Assembly (NCBI GenBank): GCA_030637065.1
Contig: DAOVVQ010000028.1
Coordinates: 1-20,411, forward strand
Length of the DNA stretch: 20,411 nucleotides
Source: Planctomycetota bacterium
GTDB taxonomy: Bacteria > Planctomycetota > Phycisphaerae > Sedimentisphaerales > Anaerohalosphaeraceae
Reading direction: 5' to 3'
The position numbers and the translations under genes are program-made. Positions 1 through 6,764 of this stretch are shown here, piece by piece. Each line of letters begins with the position of its first letter. Position 1 is the stretch's first letter. The notes below the pieces were generated by a model, which did no database searches, was not told the DNA's origin, and saw only the letters and a list, made by a program, of their open reading frames with translations.

Positions 1-717
1 AAGAAGGCGTGCCCGTTCGGAGGGCACAAGGCCGTCGCGATAGCGGTCAAAAGGTCTGGAGGCTTTTTGCGGGTGGTCATTGCGGGTGCTCAGGGATTTC
101 AGCGAAGCAAACGACGCCAGCCCGATAGGCGTAACCGCCGCTTCCGAGCCGCCGGTCACCATGACATCACTTCTGCCGCTGACGATGTTCCTGAACGCCT
201 CGCCGATGGCGTTGCTCGCCGAAGCGCACGCCGTAACGACACACATATTAGGCCCCATCAGCCCGTAGTGGATCGAGATCGTGCCGCTGGCGGCATTACC
301 CATCAGCTTCGGCACGCAAAACGGAGAGACTTTTTTCGGTCCCTTCTTCAGGAGCCGCGTGTGCTGGTCCTCGATCTCCTTGAGACCGCCGATACCAGTG
401 CCCACAAGAGCGCCGATACGGGCGAGGTCTTCCTTCTCGAGATCAAGGCCGCTGTCGTCGACCGCCTGGATCGCCGAGGCAAGAGCCATCTGCGCAAAAC
501 GGTCCATTCGCTTTGCCACGCGCGAACTGACATATTTCTTTATCTGAAAGCCTTTAACTTCGCCGCCGAACTTTACCGTAAACTCGCTCGTGTCGAACGA
601 TTCGATAGCGGAAATGCCGCTCTTGCCCTGACATAGGGCGTCAAACATTTCCTGGGCACCTTCGCCAAGCGCGGTAACGCAGCCAAGACCGGTGATGACT
701 ACTCGTCGTTTATTCAT
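1..717 (-). CDS. fabF: Beta-ketoacyl-ACP synthase II (FabF), 3' end cut by window
   Basis: This encodes the elongating condensing enzyme of type II fatty acid synthesis, which joins malonyl-ACP to a growing acyl-ACP in the cytoplasm. The N-terminal 239 residues are visible out of the roughly 410 usual for the family. The start reads MNKRRVVITGLGCVTALG, and the active-site cysteine lies in VVTACAS at Cys164. The two catalytic histidines would be beyond the left edge. The ATG is 12 bases after the acpP stop, with only a weak GAAG upstream, so translation is probably coupled to acpP. One oddity: where the family has a conserved GEGAG loop, residues 233-237 read S-E-R-A-R, so both glycines are replaced by arginine. 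No frameshift explains this, because neighbouring frames give no better match. Family assignment is very secure; FabF rather than FabB is inferred from operon position. Confidence 0.95.
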   Translation of the reverse strand, partial: MNKRRVVITGLGCVTALGEGAQEMFDALCQGKSGISAIESFDTSEFTVKFGGEVKGFQIKKYVSSRVAKRMDRFAQMALASAIQAVDDSGLDLEKEDLARIGALVGTGIGGLKEIEDQHTRLLKKGPKKVSPFCVPKLMGNAASGTISIHYGLMGPNMCVVTACASASNAIGEAFRNIVSGRSDVMVTGGSEAAVTPIGLASFASLKSLSTRNDHPQKASRPFDRYRDGLVPSERARLL

Positions 718-729
718 CGTTATGCTTCG

Positions 730-999
730 CTATTCCGGGCTCTTGGTTTTGACAGTCTGTACGATATAGTCGATCGCTGCACCGACCGTTTGGATCTTCT
801 CGGCTTCTTCGTCCGGGATGCTCATGTCGAACTCATCCTCGAACTCCATTACCAGTTCCACGGTATCCAGCGAATCGGCGTTGAGGTCATTGATAAAAGA
901 CGTCTCGCGGCTGATCTCGGACTTATCAACTCCCATCTGCTCACTGACTATATCCACTACTTTCGACTCAACTACACCAGCATCAATATCTGCACTCAC
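730..999 (-). CDS. acpP: Acyl carrier protein
   Basis: This 89-residue acidic protein carries the growing acyl chain as a phosphopantetheine thioester. The attachment site is the serine of the ADSLDTVEL motif, Ser43, and the rest fits the four-helix ACP fold. The start is GTG (999-997), preceded by a good AGGAGG seven bases upstream, which decides the start. The N-terminus is about ten residues longer than E. coli AcpP. It lies between fabG (234 bases upstream) and fabF (12 bases downstream), the usual place for the fatty-acid ACP. The long upstream gap holds a candidate promoter, so acpP and fabF may be transcribed at a higher level than the genes before them, as is common for ACP. Confidence 0.97.
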   Translation of the reverse strand: MSADIDAGVVESKVVDIVSEQMGVDKSEISRETSFINDLNADSLDTVELVMEFEDEFDMSIPDEEAEKIQTVGAAIDYIVQTVKTKSPE

Positions 1000-1089
1000 T
1001 TCAATGCCTCCTAAAACTCACAATAAAATTGTTAATTACCTTGTTAAGTTACTAACTGTATAACACAAACTCCACCATCCTGCGGCGGT

Positions 1090-1118
1090 AATATAACCAT
1101 CAAAAGCATCACTTTCAA
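1090..1118 (-). promoter_or_regulatory. Candidate promoter for acpP-fabF
   Basis: On the minus strand, TTGAAA (1118-1113) and TATATT (1095-1090) are separated by exactly 17 bases, and each differs from the sigma70 consensus at only one or two positions. Transcription would start near 1083 and give an 80-90 base leader before the acpP GTG. It sits in the only long gap inside the operon, which supports an internal promoter for the abundant ACP. This is based on pattern alone. Confidence 0.45.
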
Positions 1119-1169
1119 TGTTTTTTTCTTTTGCGACCTCTGAAAAACTATGGCACCCTTGCTATGGTC

Positions 1170-1192
1170 GTTGTTTTTGGTACAAAAACAAC
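1170..1192. repeat. Inverted repeat in the fabG-acpP gap
   Basis: Nine-base perfect arms (GTTGTTTTT at 1170-1178 and AAAAACAAC at 1184-1192) flank a five-base loop. A smaller hairpin (CCCTG, five T, CAGGG) lies at 1210-1224, just after the fabG stop. Neither is followed by a clear T-tract on the minus strand. They may be mRNA-processing or 3'-stabilising structures, or partial terminators between fabG and acpP, rather than full terminators. Confidence 0.4.
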
Positions 1193-1233
1193 CCTGGCAT
1201 TGGGATATACCCTGTTTTTCAGGGAACCATTTT

Positions 1234-1977
1234 CTACATTGCCATGCCGCCGTCGACGCACAATACCTGACCGTTGACATAGCCGGTATCGTCGCTGGCG
1301 AGGAAGGCGATGGCCTTAGCCACGTCCTCGGGTTTGCCGAATGTCCGTGCCGGGATTATCTTTTTTGCCGCATCCTTGACGGGTTCGGGCAGTTTTTCGG
1401 TCATTTCCGTTAAAATAAAGCCCGGTGCGATGCAGTTGGCGGTGATATTCTTCTTGGCCACCTCGCGGACGATCGACTTGGTCATTCCGATCAATCCGGC
1501 CTTGCTGGCGGCATAGTTAGCAGAACCGGCCTGTCCCATGACGCCTGCCACGGAGCTGAGGCTGATTATTCTGCCAAATTTATTTCGCACCATCGACCGC
1601 AGGCACACCTTAGTAGCCATAAACGCCGCCCGCAGATTGACCGCCATGAGTATGTCGTAATCCTCATCGTCCATTTGCATCATCAGGCGGTCGCGTGTAA
1701 TACCGGCGTTATTGACCAGAATGCCGATACCGCCGTGCTCCTTAGCGAGGGATTTGAGCGTTTCGGTTAGTTTGGCGGTGTCGGTTATGTCCACACAGCA
1801 CGTAATAACGCTGAATCCGGCTTCACTGACGCCCTTTTCGAGTTCCGCAAGCTGTTCTTTGTTGATGTCCAGCCCGGCTACCGTCCGGCCCTGTTTCAAA
1901 AGCTCAAGCACCACCGCCCGGCCAATGCCACGCGCTGCACCTGTAACAACCGCCAATCTTGGTTGACTTTCAGACAT
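1234..1977 (-). CDS. fabG: 3-oxoacyl-ACP reductase FabG
   Basis: This 247-residue short-chain dehydrogenase performs the NADPH-dependent reduction of beta-ketoacyl-ACP in fatty acid elongation. The motifs are the cofactor loop TGAARGIG at 12-19, NNAG at 89-92, Asn114, SS at 141-142, and YAASK with catalytic Tyr155 and Lys159. It ends with the VNGQVLCVDGGMAM tail typical of FabG. Length and motif spacing are standard. The ATG start has AGGAGA about ten bases upstream. It follows fabD after 55 bases and precedes acpP in the standard fab order. The operon context makes FabG more likely than a generic SDR. Confidence 0.96.
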   Translation of the reverse strand: MSESQPRLAVVTGAARGIGRAVVLELLKQGRTVAGLDINKEQLAELEKGVSEAGFSVITCCVDITDTAKLTETLKSLAKEHGGIGILVNNAGITRDRLMMQMDDEDYDILMAVNLRAAFMATKVCLRSMVRNKFGRIISLSSVAGVMGQAGSANYAASKAGLIGMTKSIVREVAKKNITANCIAPGFILTEMTEKLPEPVKDAAKKIIPARTFGKPEDVAKAIAFLASDDTGYVNGQVLCVDGGMAM

Positions 1978-2032
1978 CGCTATCGAATCTCCTATTCTTG
2001 ACTATTATTTCCTTAATACTGTTTTGCAATGC

Positions 2033-2986
2033 CTATCCTGCACAAGCGGCGGATTGCAGTTTGCTCAAAGATGCAAGATCGCTTACGTTTACCACTTTCG
2101 TCTTGCGGTTAATTCGTCTCATCAAGCCCGTCAAAACCCTTCCAGGTCCAATTTCATAGAATCTTTCCACTCCCTCGTCAAGAAGTTTTTCCATACACCT
2201 TTGCCATAGAAGGGGCTCAACTAACTGCCTGACAAGCCCGCCGCGGATTTGACTTGCGCTATCATAATACCCGGCATCGATATTTGCAATCACTTTAATC
2301 TCGCCCGGGTTGCCGATTTGGCATTTTTCCAGTGCTGCCTTTAGAGACTCGGCTGCGGGCTTCATCAATTCGGTGTGAAATGCACCGGCGACCTTTAAAG
2401 GTATTGCCTTTATCGCACCGTATTTGTCCGCTAATTCGACTGCCCGCTGGCATGGCTCGATAGCACCGCTAATGACGATCTGGCCGGGACAATTGAAGTT
2501 TACCGCGGTCAAAAGCTCGCCTTCGCCCGCCTCCTGGCACAAATTATGCACTTTTTCCTCGTCGAGGCCCAAAATACTTACCATCGAACCGGTCGAGGCG
2601 TCCGCGGCAGCCTGCATCGCAGAGCCGCGCTGCTGGACGAGCTTGAGGCCCTCCTCGAAGCTAACCAGCCCAGCGGCATAAAGAGCCGTATATTCGCCGA
2701 GGCTAAGGCCTGCTGTTACATCAGGCTTGATCCCGGCAGTCTCCGGGGCATCCCGCAAACAGGCCAGCAGGGCGGCAGAGGTCGTAAAAATCGCCGGCTG
2801 GGATATCGTTGTCGAGTTGAGTTGCTCTTGGGGGCCCTCAAAGCACAATTTTCGCAGGTCGTAACCGACGATCTCATTGGCCCTGTCAAACAGTCCGGCG
2901 GCAACATCGAAGCGCTGGGCGATCTCAAGGCCCATGCCGACCGTCTGTGCACCTTGTCCCGGAAATAAAAATGCCGTTTTCATCAT
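2033..2986 (-). CDS. fabD: Malonyl-CoA:ACP transacylase FabD
   Basis: This 317-residue enzyme moves malonyl from CoA to ACP to supply extender units. It has the N-terminal FPGQGAQ motif (8-14), the nucleophile elbow GLSLGEY with Ser95, Arg120 in QQRG, His204 in GAFHTELM, and Gln254. All catalytic positions known from E. coli FabD are present. It starts with ATGATG, 15 bases after the fabH stop. There is no strong ribosome binding site, so coupling to fabH translation is plausible, and the choice between the two adjacent ATGs is uncertain by one codon. Confidence 0.96.
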   Translation of the reverse strand: MMKTAFLFPGQGAQTVGMGLEIAQRFDVAAGLFDRANEIVGYDLRKLCFEGPQEQLNSTTISQPAIFTTSAALLACLRDAPETAGIKPDVTAGLSLGEYTALYAAGLVSFEEGLKLVQQRGSAMQAAADASTGSMVSILGLDEEKVHNLCQEAGEGELLTAVNFNCPGQIVISGAIEPCQRAVELADKYGAIKAIPLKVAGAFHTELMKPAAESLKAALEKCQIGNPGEIKVIANIDAGYYDSASQIRGGLVRQLVEPLLWQRCMEKLLDEGVERFYEIGPGRVLTGLMRRINRKTKVVNVSDLASLSKLQSAACAG

Positions 2987-3001
2987 GTTTATCCGCTTAA
3001 C

Positions 3002-4018
3002 CTAAAATTGAACCACATTGGCTCCCCACGTCAATCCGCCGCCGAACGCCACCATTAAGACGATGTCGCCGGATTTTATCCTGCCTTCCCGCCGGCACTC
3101 GTCAAGGGCGATCGGTATCGATGCCGCAGAGGTATTGCCATATTTGCTTATATTTATGTAAATTCGCTCGCTGGGCAGCTTCAGCCGCTTTCCGATCGAT
3201 TCTATGATCCGGGCGTTCATCTGGTGCGGAATAAACATGCTGATATCGTCGGCGGTCAGGTTGCATCGGTCGAAACACTCATAGACCATCTCGACGATCC
3301 GGCGGACCGCGAGTTGATATATCTCTCTGCCGTTGATGTCCATGTAAACCTGCTTGGGGTCATCTAAGGGCTTACCGACCGGGTTTCGCGAACCATACGC
3401 CCGGCAGGACAGGCTCTGCCAACTGCTGCCGTCGGCGGAGGCACAACTGTACATCATGCCCATTTTCGCAGTCTCTGACTTCTGGACTATCACCGCCCCA
3501 GCCCCATCACCAAAGAGGATACAGCTTGCCCGGTTCTCATAATCGGTGATCTTGCTGAGCGTCTCGGCGCCGATGACCATGACATTATTGTATCTGCCGC
3601 TGATCACAAACTGCCTGGCGATGGAAAGACCGTAGACAAACCCGCTGCACGCCGCGGCAAGGTCAAATGCCCACGCGTTTTTGGCCTTGATCGCATCCTG
3701 GACAAAACAGGCGGTCGACGGAAACACCATTTCAGGGGTAATGGTAGCGACCATGATCAGTTCGATATCCTTCGCTTCGAGCCCGGCATCGGCCAATGCC
3801 CGCTTTGCAGCTTCGGTGGCGAACTGTGCCGTCGTCTCGCCATCGGCGGCGATATGACGTGCCTTTATGCCGGTGCGTGTCGTGATCCATTCGTCGGTGG
3901 TGTCGACGATCTTCATGAAATCCTGATTCGTCAGCACCTTGGCCGGTAGATACGACCCGGTGCCGGCGATGATTGCACGCCAACTGCCTGGAAATGGAAC
4001 GGTAGGGCTACTCTTCAT
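3002..4018 (-). CDS. fabH: 3-oxoacyl-ACP synthase III FabH
   Basis: This is the initiating condensing enzyme, which joins acetyl-CoA (or another short acyl-CoA) to malonyl-ACP. With the start chosen here it has 338 residues. The triad is complete: Cys124 in LAAACSGF, His265 in FIPHQMNAR, and Asn295 in YGNTSAAS. The C-terminal FGGGLTWGA motif is also present. I chose the ATG at 4018, which overlaps the plsX stop by 11 bases and has GGTGG six bases upstream. In-frame ATGs at 4024 and 4036 would add two or six residues. The overlap implies translational coupling with plsX. Residues 1-12 are unlike other FabH N-termini and may be a short local extension. Confidence 0.95.
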   Translation of the reverse strand: MKSSPTVPFPGSWRAIIAGTGSYLPAKVLTNQDFMKIVDTTDEWITTRTGIKARHIAADGETTAQFATEAAKRALADAGLEAKDIELIMVATITPEMVFPSTACFVQDAIKAKNAWAFDLAAACSGFVYGLSIARQFVISGRYNNVMVIGAETLSKITDYENRASCILFGDGAGAVIVQKSETAKMGMMYSCASADGSSWQSLSCRAYGSRNPVGKPLDDPKQVYMDINGREIYQLAVRRIVEMVYECFDRCNLTADDISMFIPHQMNARIIESIGKRLKLPSERIYINISKYGNTSAASIPIALDECRREGRIKSGDIVLMVAFGGGLTWGANVVQF

Positions 4019-5021
4019 TGGCATCCACCGAAACATTTGAAAGGTGTTCTACGATCTGGTCGTTTATTTTCATGGTATAGAACTTTTTCGAGGCCATTAT
4101 CGCGTTCTTGATCGTCCGGTCTATGCTTGCGCCGTGGCAAATAACCGCGGTGCCGTTGACCCCCAACAGAAGGGCGCCTCCGTACTCGTGATAGTCGTAT
4201 TTTTTGTATATCTGCTCCATCAGCGGCTTAAATTGCATTGCCAGCTTCTTGTCGGTTTCCAGCAGTTCCAGCTTTATAGCCTTAAACATCATGTCGACAA
4301 GGCCCTCTGTCAGCTTCAGGACCACGTTACCTAAGAATCCTTCGCAGATAGCCACGTCGCAGACGCCGTCAAAGATATCGTGTCCTTCAAGGTTGCCGAT
4401 AAAGTTAAGCTCCTCGTCGGCCAGCAGCAGTTCCCTGGTTTTCTTTACCAGTTCGTTGCCCTTGGCGCTTTCTCCGCCGATATTCATCAAACCGACCCGG
4501 GGTCGGTCTATCTCCAGGATCCGCTGGGAGTACACGCTTGACATTACCGCATTCTGGTACAGATTGATGGGTCTGCAGGCTACATTGGCGCCCGCGTCGC
4601 ATATGATGACGGGGCCCGGCAAAGTAGGAAGGACCGCGGCGATGGCAGGGCGGTTAACGCCCGCGAGATTTCGCATCCGGATCTGGCAGGCGGCAACGCA
4701 GGCCCCGGTATTGCCCGCTGAGATTACCGCATCGGTCTGCCCGCGTGCGGCGAGTTTTGCCATTACCGCTATCGAACTCTTGCGTTTTTTGCGCAAAGAC
4801 TCGACCGGCGATTCCTCCATGCCGATGACATCCGGCGCATGAACGATCGTTATTTTGTCTTCTTCAGCGTCAAGGTCGGCCAATTGCGACCTGATGACGT
4901 CCTCTAAACCAATGAGGATAAGCTCATCATCCTTGTCGAGCAGGCCTTGTGCCTCTACTGCGCCCTTGATGATCTCATCAGGCGCATGATCGCCACCCAT
5001 AGCGTCAACTGCTATCCGCAT
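4008..5021 (-). CDS. plsX: Phosphate acyltransferase PlsX
   Basis: This 337-residue enzyme converts acyl-ACP to acyl-phosphate, the acyl donor for PlsY in phospholipid synthesis, and so links the fab genes to membrane lipid production. It starts MRIAVDAMGGDHAP, the family signature. It continues with VISAGNTGA, RPAIAAVLPT, DAGANV and the C-terminal GGALLLGVNGTAVICHG motif. The ATG at 5021 lies two bases after the rpmF stop, with a purine-rich AGGGGGAGA stretch upstream. A longer in-frame reading to 5081 would overlap rpmF heavily and is not supported by family length. The 3' end overlaps fabH. Confidence 0.96.
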   Translation of the reverse strand: MRIAVDAMGGDHAPDEIIKGAVEAQGLLDKDDELILIGLEDVIRSQLADLDAEEDKITIVHAPDVIGMEESPVESLRKKRKSSIAVMAKLAARGQTDAVISAGNTGACVAACQIRMRNLAGVNRPAIAAVLPTLPGPVIICDAGANVACRPINLYQNAVMSSVYSQRILEIDRPRVGLMNIGGESAKGNELVKKTRELLLADEELNFIGNLEGHDIFDGVCDVAICEGFLGNVVLKLTEGLVDMMFKAIKLELLETDKKLAMQFKPLMEQIYKKYDYHEYGGALLLGVNGTAVICHGASIDRTIKNAIMASKKFYTMKINDQIVEHLSNVSVDANEE

Positions 5022-5023
5022 TT

Positions 5024-5212
5024 TTAGCTCGTCTCCCCCTCGCCGAGCTTGAGCGTGATCTTCGGGTTGTGATAACCGCATTTATCGCAGGCCGCGTGAG
5101 GAAGTTTGGAATTGCCGCACCGCTTGCACACTGCATAGTTCGGCACGCTGAGCCGGTGGTGGCTGCGACGCGTGCGAGTCCGCGATTTACTTGTTTTCTT
5201 CTTCGGTAACAT
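5024..5212 (-). CDS. rpmF: 50S ribosomal protein L32
   Basis: This 62-residue ribosomal protein has the typical N-terminus MLPKKKTSKSRTRTRRSHHR and a four-cysteine zinc ribbon (Cys29, Cys32, Cys42, Cys45), i.e. the zinc-binding form. It is the first gene of the rpmF-plsX-fab operon, an arrangement seen in many bacteria. The DUF177/YceD gene that often precedes rpmF is absent here, since the next gene upstream is divergent. The start at 5212 is set by GGAG nine bases upstream and by homology. The frame stays open to 5323, but that extension runs through a terminator-like hairpin and is probably untranslated leader. Confidence 0.96.
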   Translation of the reverse strand: MLPKKKTSKSRTRTRRSHHRLSVPNYAVCKRCGNSKLPHAACDKCGYHNPKITLKLGEGETS

Positions 5213-5234
5213 AATAAACTGCTCCATTTCAAAT

Positions 5235-5284
5235 AAAAAAAGACCACACCCCCGCCCGCCGTCGGCGTCTAGAAGCGGTGTGGT
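5235..5284 (-). terminator. Terminator-like hairpin in the rpmF leader (possible attenuator)
   Basis: In the minus-strand transcript the arm ACCACACC (5284-5277) pairs perfectly with GGTGTGGT (5250-5243), with an inner CGCC-GAC-GGCG stem. It is followed at once by CTTTTTTT (5242-5235). This is the form of an intrinsic terminator, yet it lies 23 bases before the rpmF ATG and no minus-strand gene precedes it. It is therefore more likely a conditional attenuator of the ribosomal-protein/lipid operon than a true gene end. Confidence 0.6.
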
Positions 5285-5308
5285 GAAACATACTGACACA
5301 ATTTCACC
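5282..5308 (-). promoter_or_regulatory. Candidate antiterminator stem overlapping the rpmF-leader terminator
   Basis: In the minus-strand RNA, GGTGAAA (5308-5302) can pair perfectly with TTTCACC (5288-5282). The second arm shares the three bases 5284-5282 with the 5' arm of the terminator-like stem, so the two full structures exclude each other at the base. Two further hairpins lie upstream: ACCGG/CCGGT at about 5306-5320 and CTGAC/GTCAG at 5331-5354. The mutually exclusive fold is seen in sequence; the regulatory role is inference. Confidence 0.4.
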
Positions 5309-5388
5309 GGGCAAACCGGTCACATTCAGGCTGACGTTCTATCAGAGCTGTCAGCATCAGTAAAGCAAAATATATTTCATTTTCAGCT

Positions 5389-5417
5389 TAAATAGCCGCC
5401 GGGAGGACTTTTGTCAA
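5389..5417 (-). promoter_or_regulatory. Candidate promoter for the rpmF-plsX-fab operon
   Basis: On the minus strand a perfect TTGACA (5417-5412) is followed after 17 bases by TATTTA (5394-5389). The -35 is ideal and the -10 is moderate. Transcription from about 5382 would give a leader near 170 bases that includes the hairpins described before rpmF. Confidence 0.5.
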
Positions 5418-5481
5418 GCGAAATCCGTGTCCCGGGTAAATCCGTGCCTGTAAATTTAATGCATTTTGCGTCAATTAGCCA

Positions 5482-5510
5482 TTGAAATTTTCTTTAAAGT
5501 GTTGTATTAA
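5482..5510 (+). promoter_or_regulatory. Candidate promoter for the SPOR-like gene
   Basis: TTGAAA (5482-5487) and TATTAA (5505-5510) are 17 bases apart, a reasonable sigma70-type match. Transcription would begin near 5517, about 95 bases before the ATG chosen for the next gene. It is back to back with the rpmF promoter, about 65 bases away. Confidence 0.4.
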
Positions 5511-5610
5511 GGTAGTTTAGTGGCGGCGTTTGTGGGCACTGGACGGCAGTGGCCCTATAAAAACCGCTCTTTTGTGTTGTTTTCCAGGGATTATGTGCGG
5601 GTTGGCCCAA

Positions 5611-6381
5611 ATGGCAAGGAATCATAGAAAAAGAGCGTTATACGAAGTCATTGCAAAAAGCCGGCAAAAAATGGGCGACAGGGGCTTGCTGGGTCGCGGA
5701 AAAAGTGAAAAATCCGCCCAACCCCCGACAAATCTGCTCAAGCCCGGTGAAAACCGGGATGTGCAACAGGATATTGACCAGGATGAAGGTGCATGGCCGC
5801 CTCGCAGAGATGCGGTAAGCTCGCTTGCCGGGCAACTGGTCCTGTCGCTGTCCTATCCGATAGTAGCGGTGATATTGCTGTCGCTGATCCTGGTTACGGC
5901 TGGGGCGTTTAGAATGGGTCAGATCTATGCGGAAAGGGGCCTCGATACGGCCTCAACGACGGATGCAGCGTCGCCGCAGGCCCGGACGCCTCGGGCGACA
6001 GAGCCTGATCGGCCATCGAGGCCGCCTGTGACGCCTGAGCGTCAGCCAGCGGCCAGTAAGACGCCCGAGGAGGGCGTGCTCGCACCGATAGGCGACCATG
6101 TGATCGTTATTGCCACGATCTCTATCGGGCACAAAAGTGACGCTCTGGGGCCGGTTAAGGACTATTTTGGCAAAAACGGCATAGAAACAGAGGTTCAGAG
6201 GCGAGGATCGTACTATTTTCTGGTAACGAAACGGCGATATTCACGCCCTCAAAGGCAAGGCAGTGAGGGGTATTTTGCGTTAAAAAAGATTAAGGAGGTC
6301 GGTGCGGGATACGTCGCCCCGGCGGGATTTGAAACGTTTGGCTCTAAGCCATTTCAAGATGCTTACGCTATGAAACTTTAA
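5611..6381 (+). CDS. Single-pass membrane protein with SPOR-like C-terminal domain
   Basis: I do not recognise a named family for the whole protein. As started here it has 256 residues. It has a basic N-terminus MARNHRKRALYEVIAKSRQK (1-20), a polar linker, one hydrophobic membrane segment at about 77-99, a proline/threonine-rich stretch (115-155), and a compact C-terminal domain (162-256). The last begins GDHVIVIATIS and contains GIETEVQRRGSYYFLV. Its alternating beta/alpha pattern resembles SPOR-type peptidoglycan-binding repeats, but I cannot confirm this by eye. I inferred the ATG at 5611 because the ALYEVI-type N-terminus looks like a true start. An ATG at 5593 and a TTG at 5530 are alternatives, and no start has a clear ribosome binding site. 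The small basic protein gene follows after 18 bases, probably cotranscribed. Confidence 0.75.
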   Translation: MARNHRKRALYEVIAKSRQKMGDRGLLGRGKSEKSAQPPTNLLKPGENRDVQQDIDQDEGAWPPRRDAVSSLAGQLVLSLSYPIVAVILLSLILVTAGAFRMGQIYAERGLDTASTTDAASPQARTPRATEPDRPSRPPVTPERQPAASKTPEEGVLAPIGDHVIVIATISIGHKSDALGPVKDYFGKNGIETEVQRRGSYYFLVTKRRYSRPQRQGSEGYFALKKIKEVGAGYVAPAGFETFGSKPFQDAYAMKL

Positions 6382-6399
6382 CTTAAGGAGAGTATTTAA

Positions 6400-6642
6400 A
6401 TGTCAATTGATCGTTCACTAAAGGCTTCCGGTGCCCTCAGCAGGCATCGCAATGTGCTTTCAAGGGCGGAACGCGTGGAAAAGCTGAAAGAAGAAGAACG
6501 CTGGATCGATGGCGAATCCGTAACAGGTCTGCCGAAGGTCGCTCATCGCAAGAGCCACAGCGGAAGGAAGTCCGCTGAGGCCAAAGAAGAGGTCGAAGGC
6601 ACCGAGACAGAAGCAGTTACCGAGACAGAATCCAAGGACTAA
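6400..6642 (+). CDS. PVC-group small basic protein (signature family)
   Basis: This 80-residue protein has the N-terminal pattern MSIDRSLKASGALSRHRNVL followed by SRAERVEKLKEEERW and GLPKV. That pattern matches the small basic protein family known from Planctomycetes, Verrucomicrobia and Chlamydiae (TIGR04137 as I recall). The literature on this PVC signature protein suggests nucleic acid or ribosome association, and the exact role is unsettled. The first 55 residues are conserved in type. The acidic, threonine-rich tail (about 59-80, repeated TET/TES) looks lineage specific. A strong AAGGAG lies upstream of the ATG. It follows the SPOR-like gene by 18 bases and is followed by a strong hairpin, so the two probably form a short operon. 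Confidence 0.9.
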   Translation: MSIDRSLKASGALSRHRNVLSRAERVEKLKEEERWIDGESVTGLPKVAHRKSHSGRKSAEAKEEVEGTETEAVTETESKD

Positions 6643-6662
6643 GACGGGTCCTGAGTATATGG

Positions 6663-6709
6663 ATATGCCGCTTTCTGTACGCACAGAAACGCCTGCCGAA
6701 GCGGCATAT
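6663..6709 (+). terminator. Strong hairpin after the small basic protein gene
   Basis: Eleven-base perfect arms (ATATGCCGCTT at 6663-6673 and AAGCGGCATAT at 6699-6709) enclose a second possible hairpin (TTTCTGT, ACGC, ACAGAAA at 6672-6689). The following bases TTGTTTG are only moderately T-rich. It is placed 20 bases after the stop codon, which fits a terminator or mRNA 3'-end structure. Confidence 0.55.
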
Positions 6710-6764
6710 TGTTTGCGCCTTGCGGCGTAAGTTTGCCTGAATACTTAACTTACAGGATGATGGC

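Larger units (their letters stand above)
5213..5610. other. Divergent intergenic region, leader of rpmF and promoter of the SPOR-like gene
   Basis: This 398-base stretch between divergent genes holds no convincing coding sequence. It contains the rpmF-side promoter, a structured leader with a terminator-like hairpin beside rpmF, and a second candidate promoter pointing right at 5482-5510. In-frame upstream extensions of both flanking genes (to 5323 on minus, to a TTG at 5530 on plus) lack ribosome binding sites and family support. Confidence 0.7.

Noticed and set aside
67..636. Plus-strand open frame of 189 residues antisense to fabF
   Set aside because: No ribosome binding site or recognisable motif, and it lies opposite a clear FabF coding frame.
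1044..1280. Minus-strand open frame of 78 residues in the fabG-acpP gap
   Set aside because: It overlaps the fabG 3' end, has no ribosome binding site, and its sequence follows the hairpins and A/T-rich promoter stretch rather than any protein pattern.
5213..5323. N-terminal extension of L32 to 99 residues
   Set aside because: L32 proteins start at MxxPKxKTSK, a ribosome binding site precedes 5212, and the extension reads through the terminator-like stem.
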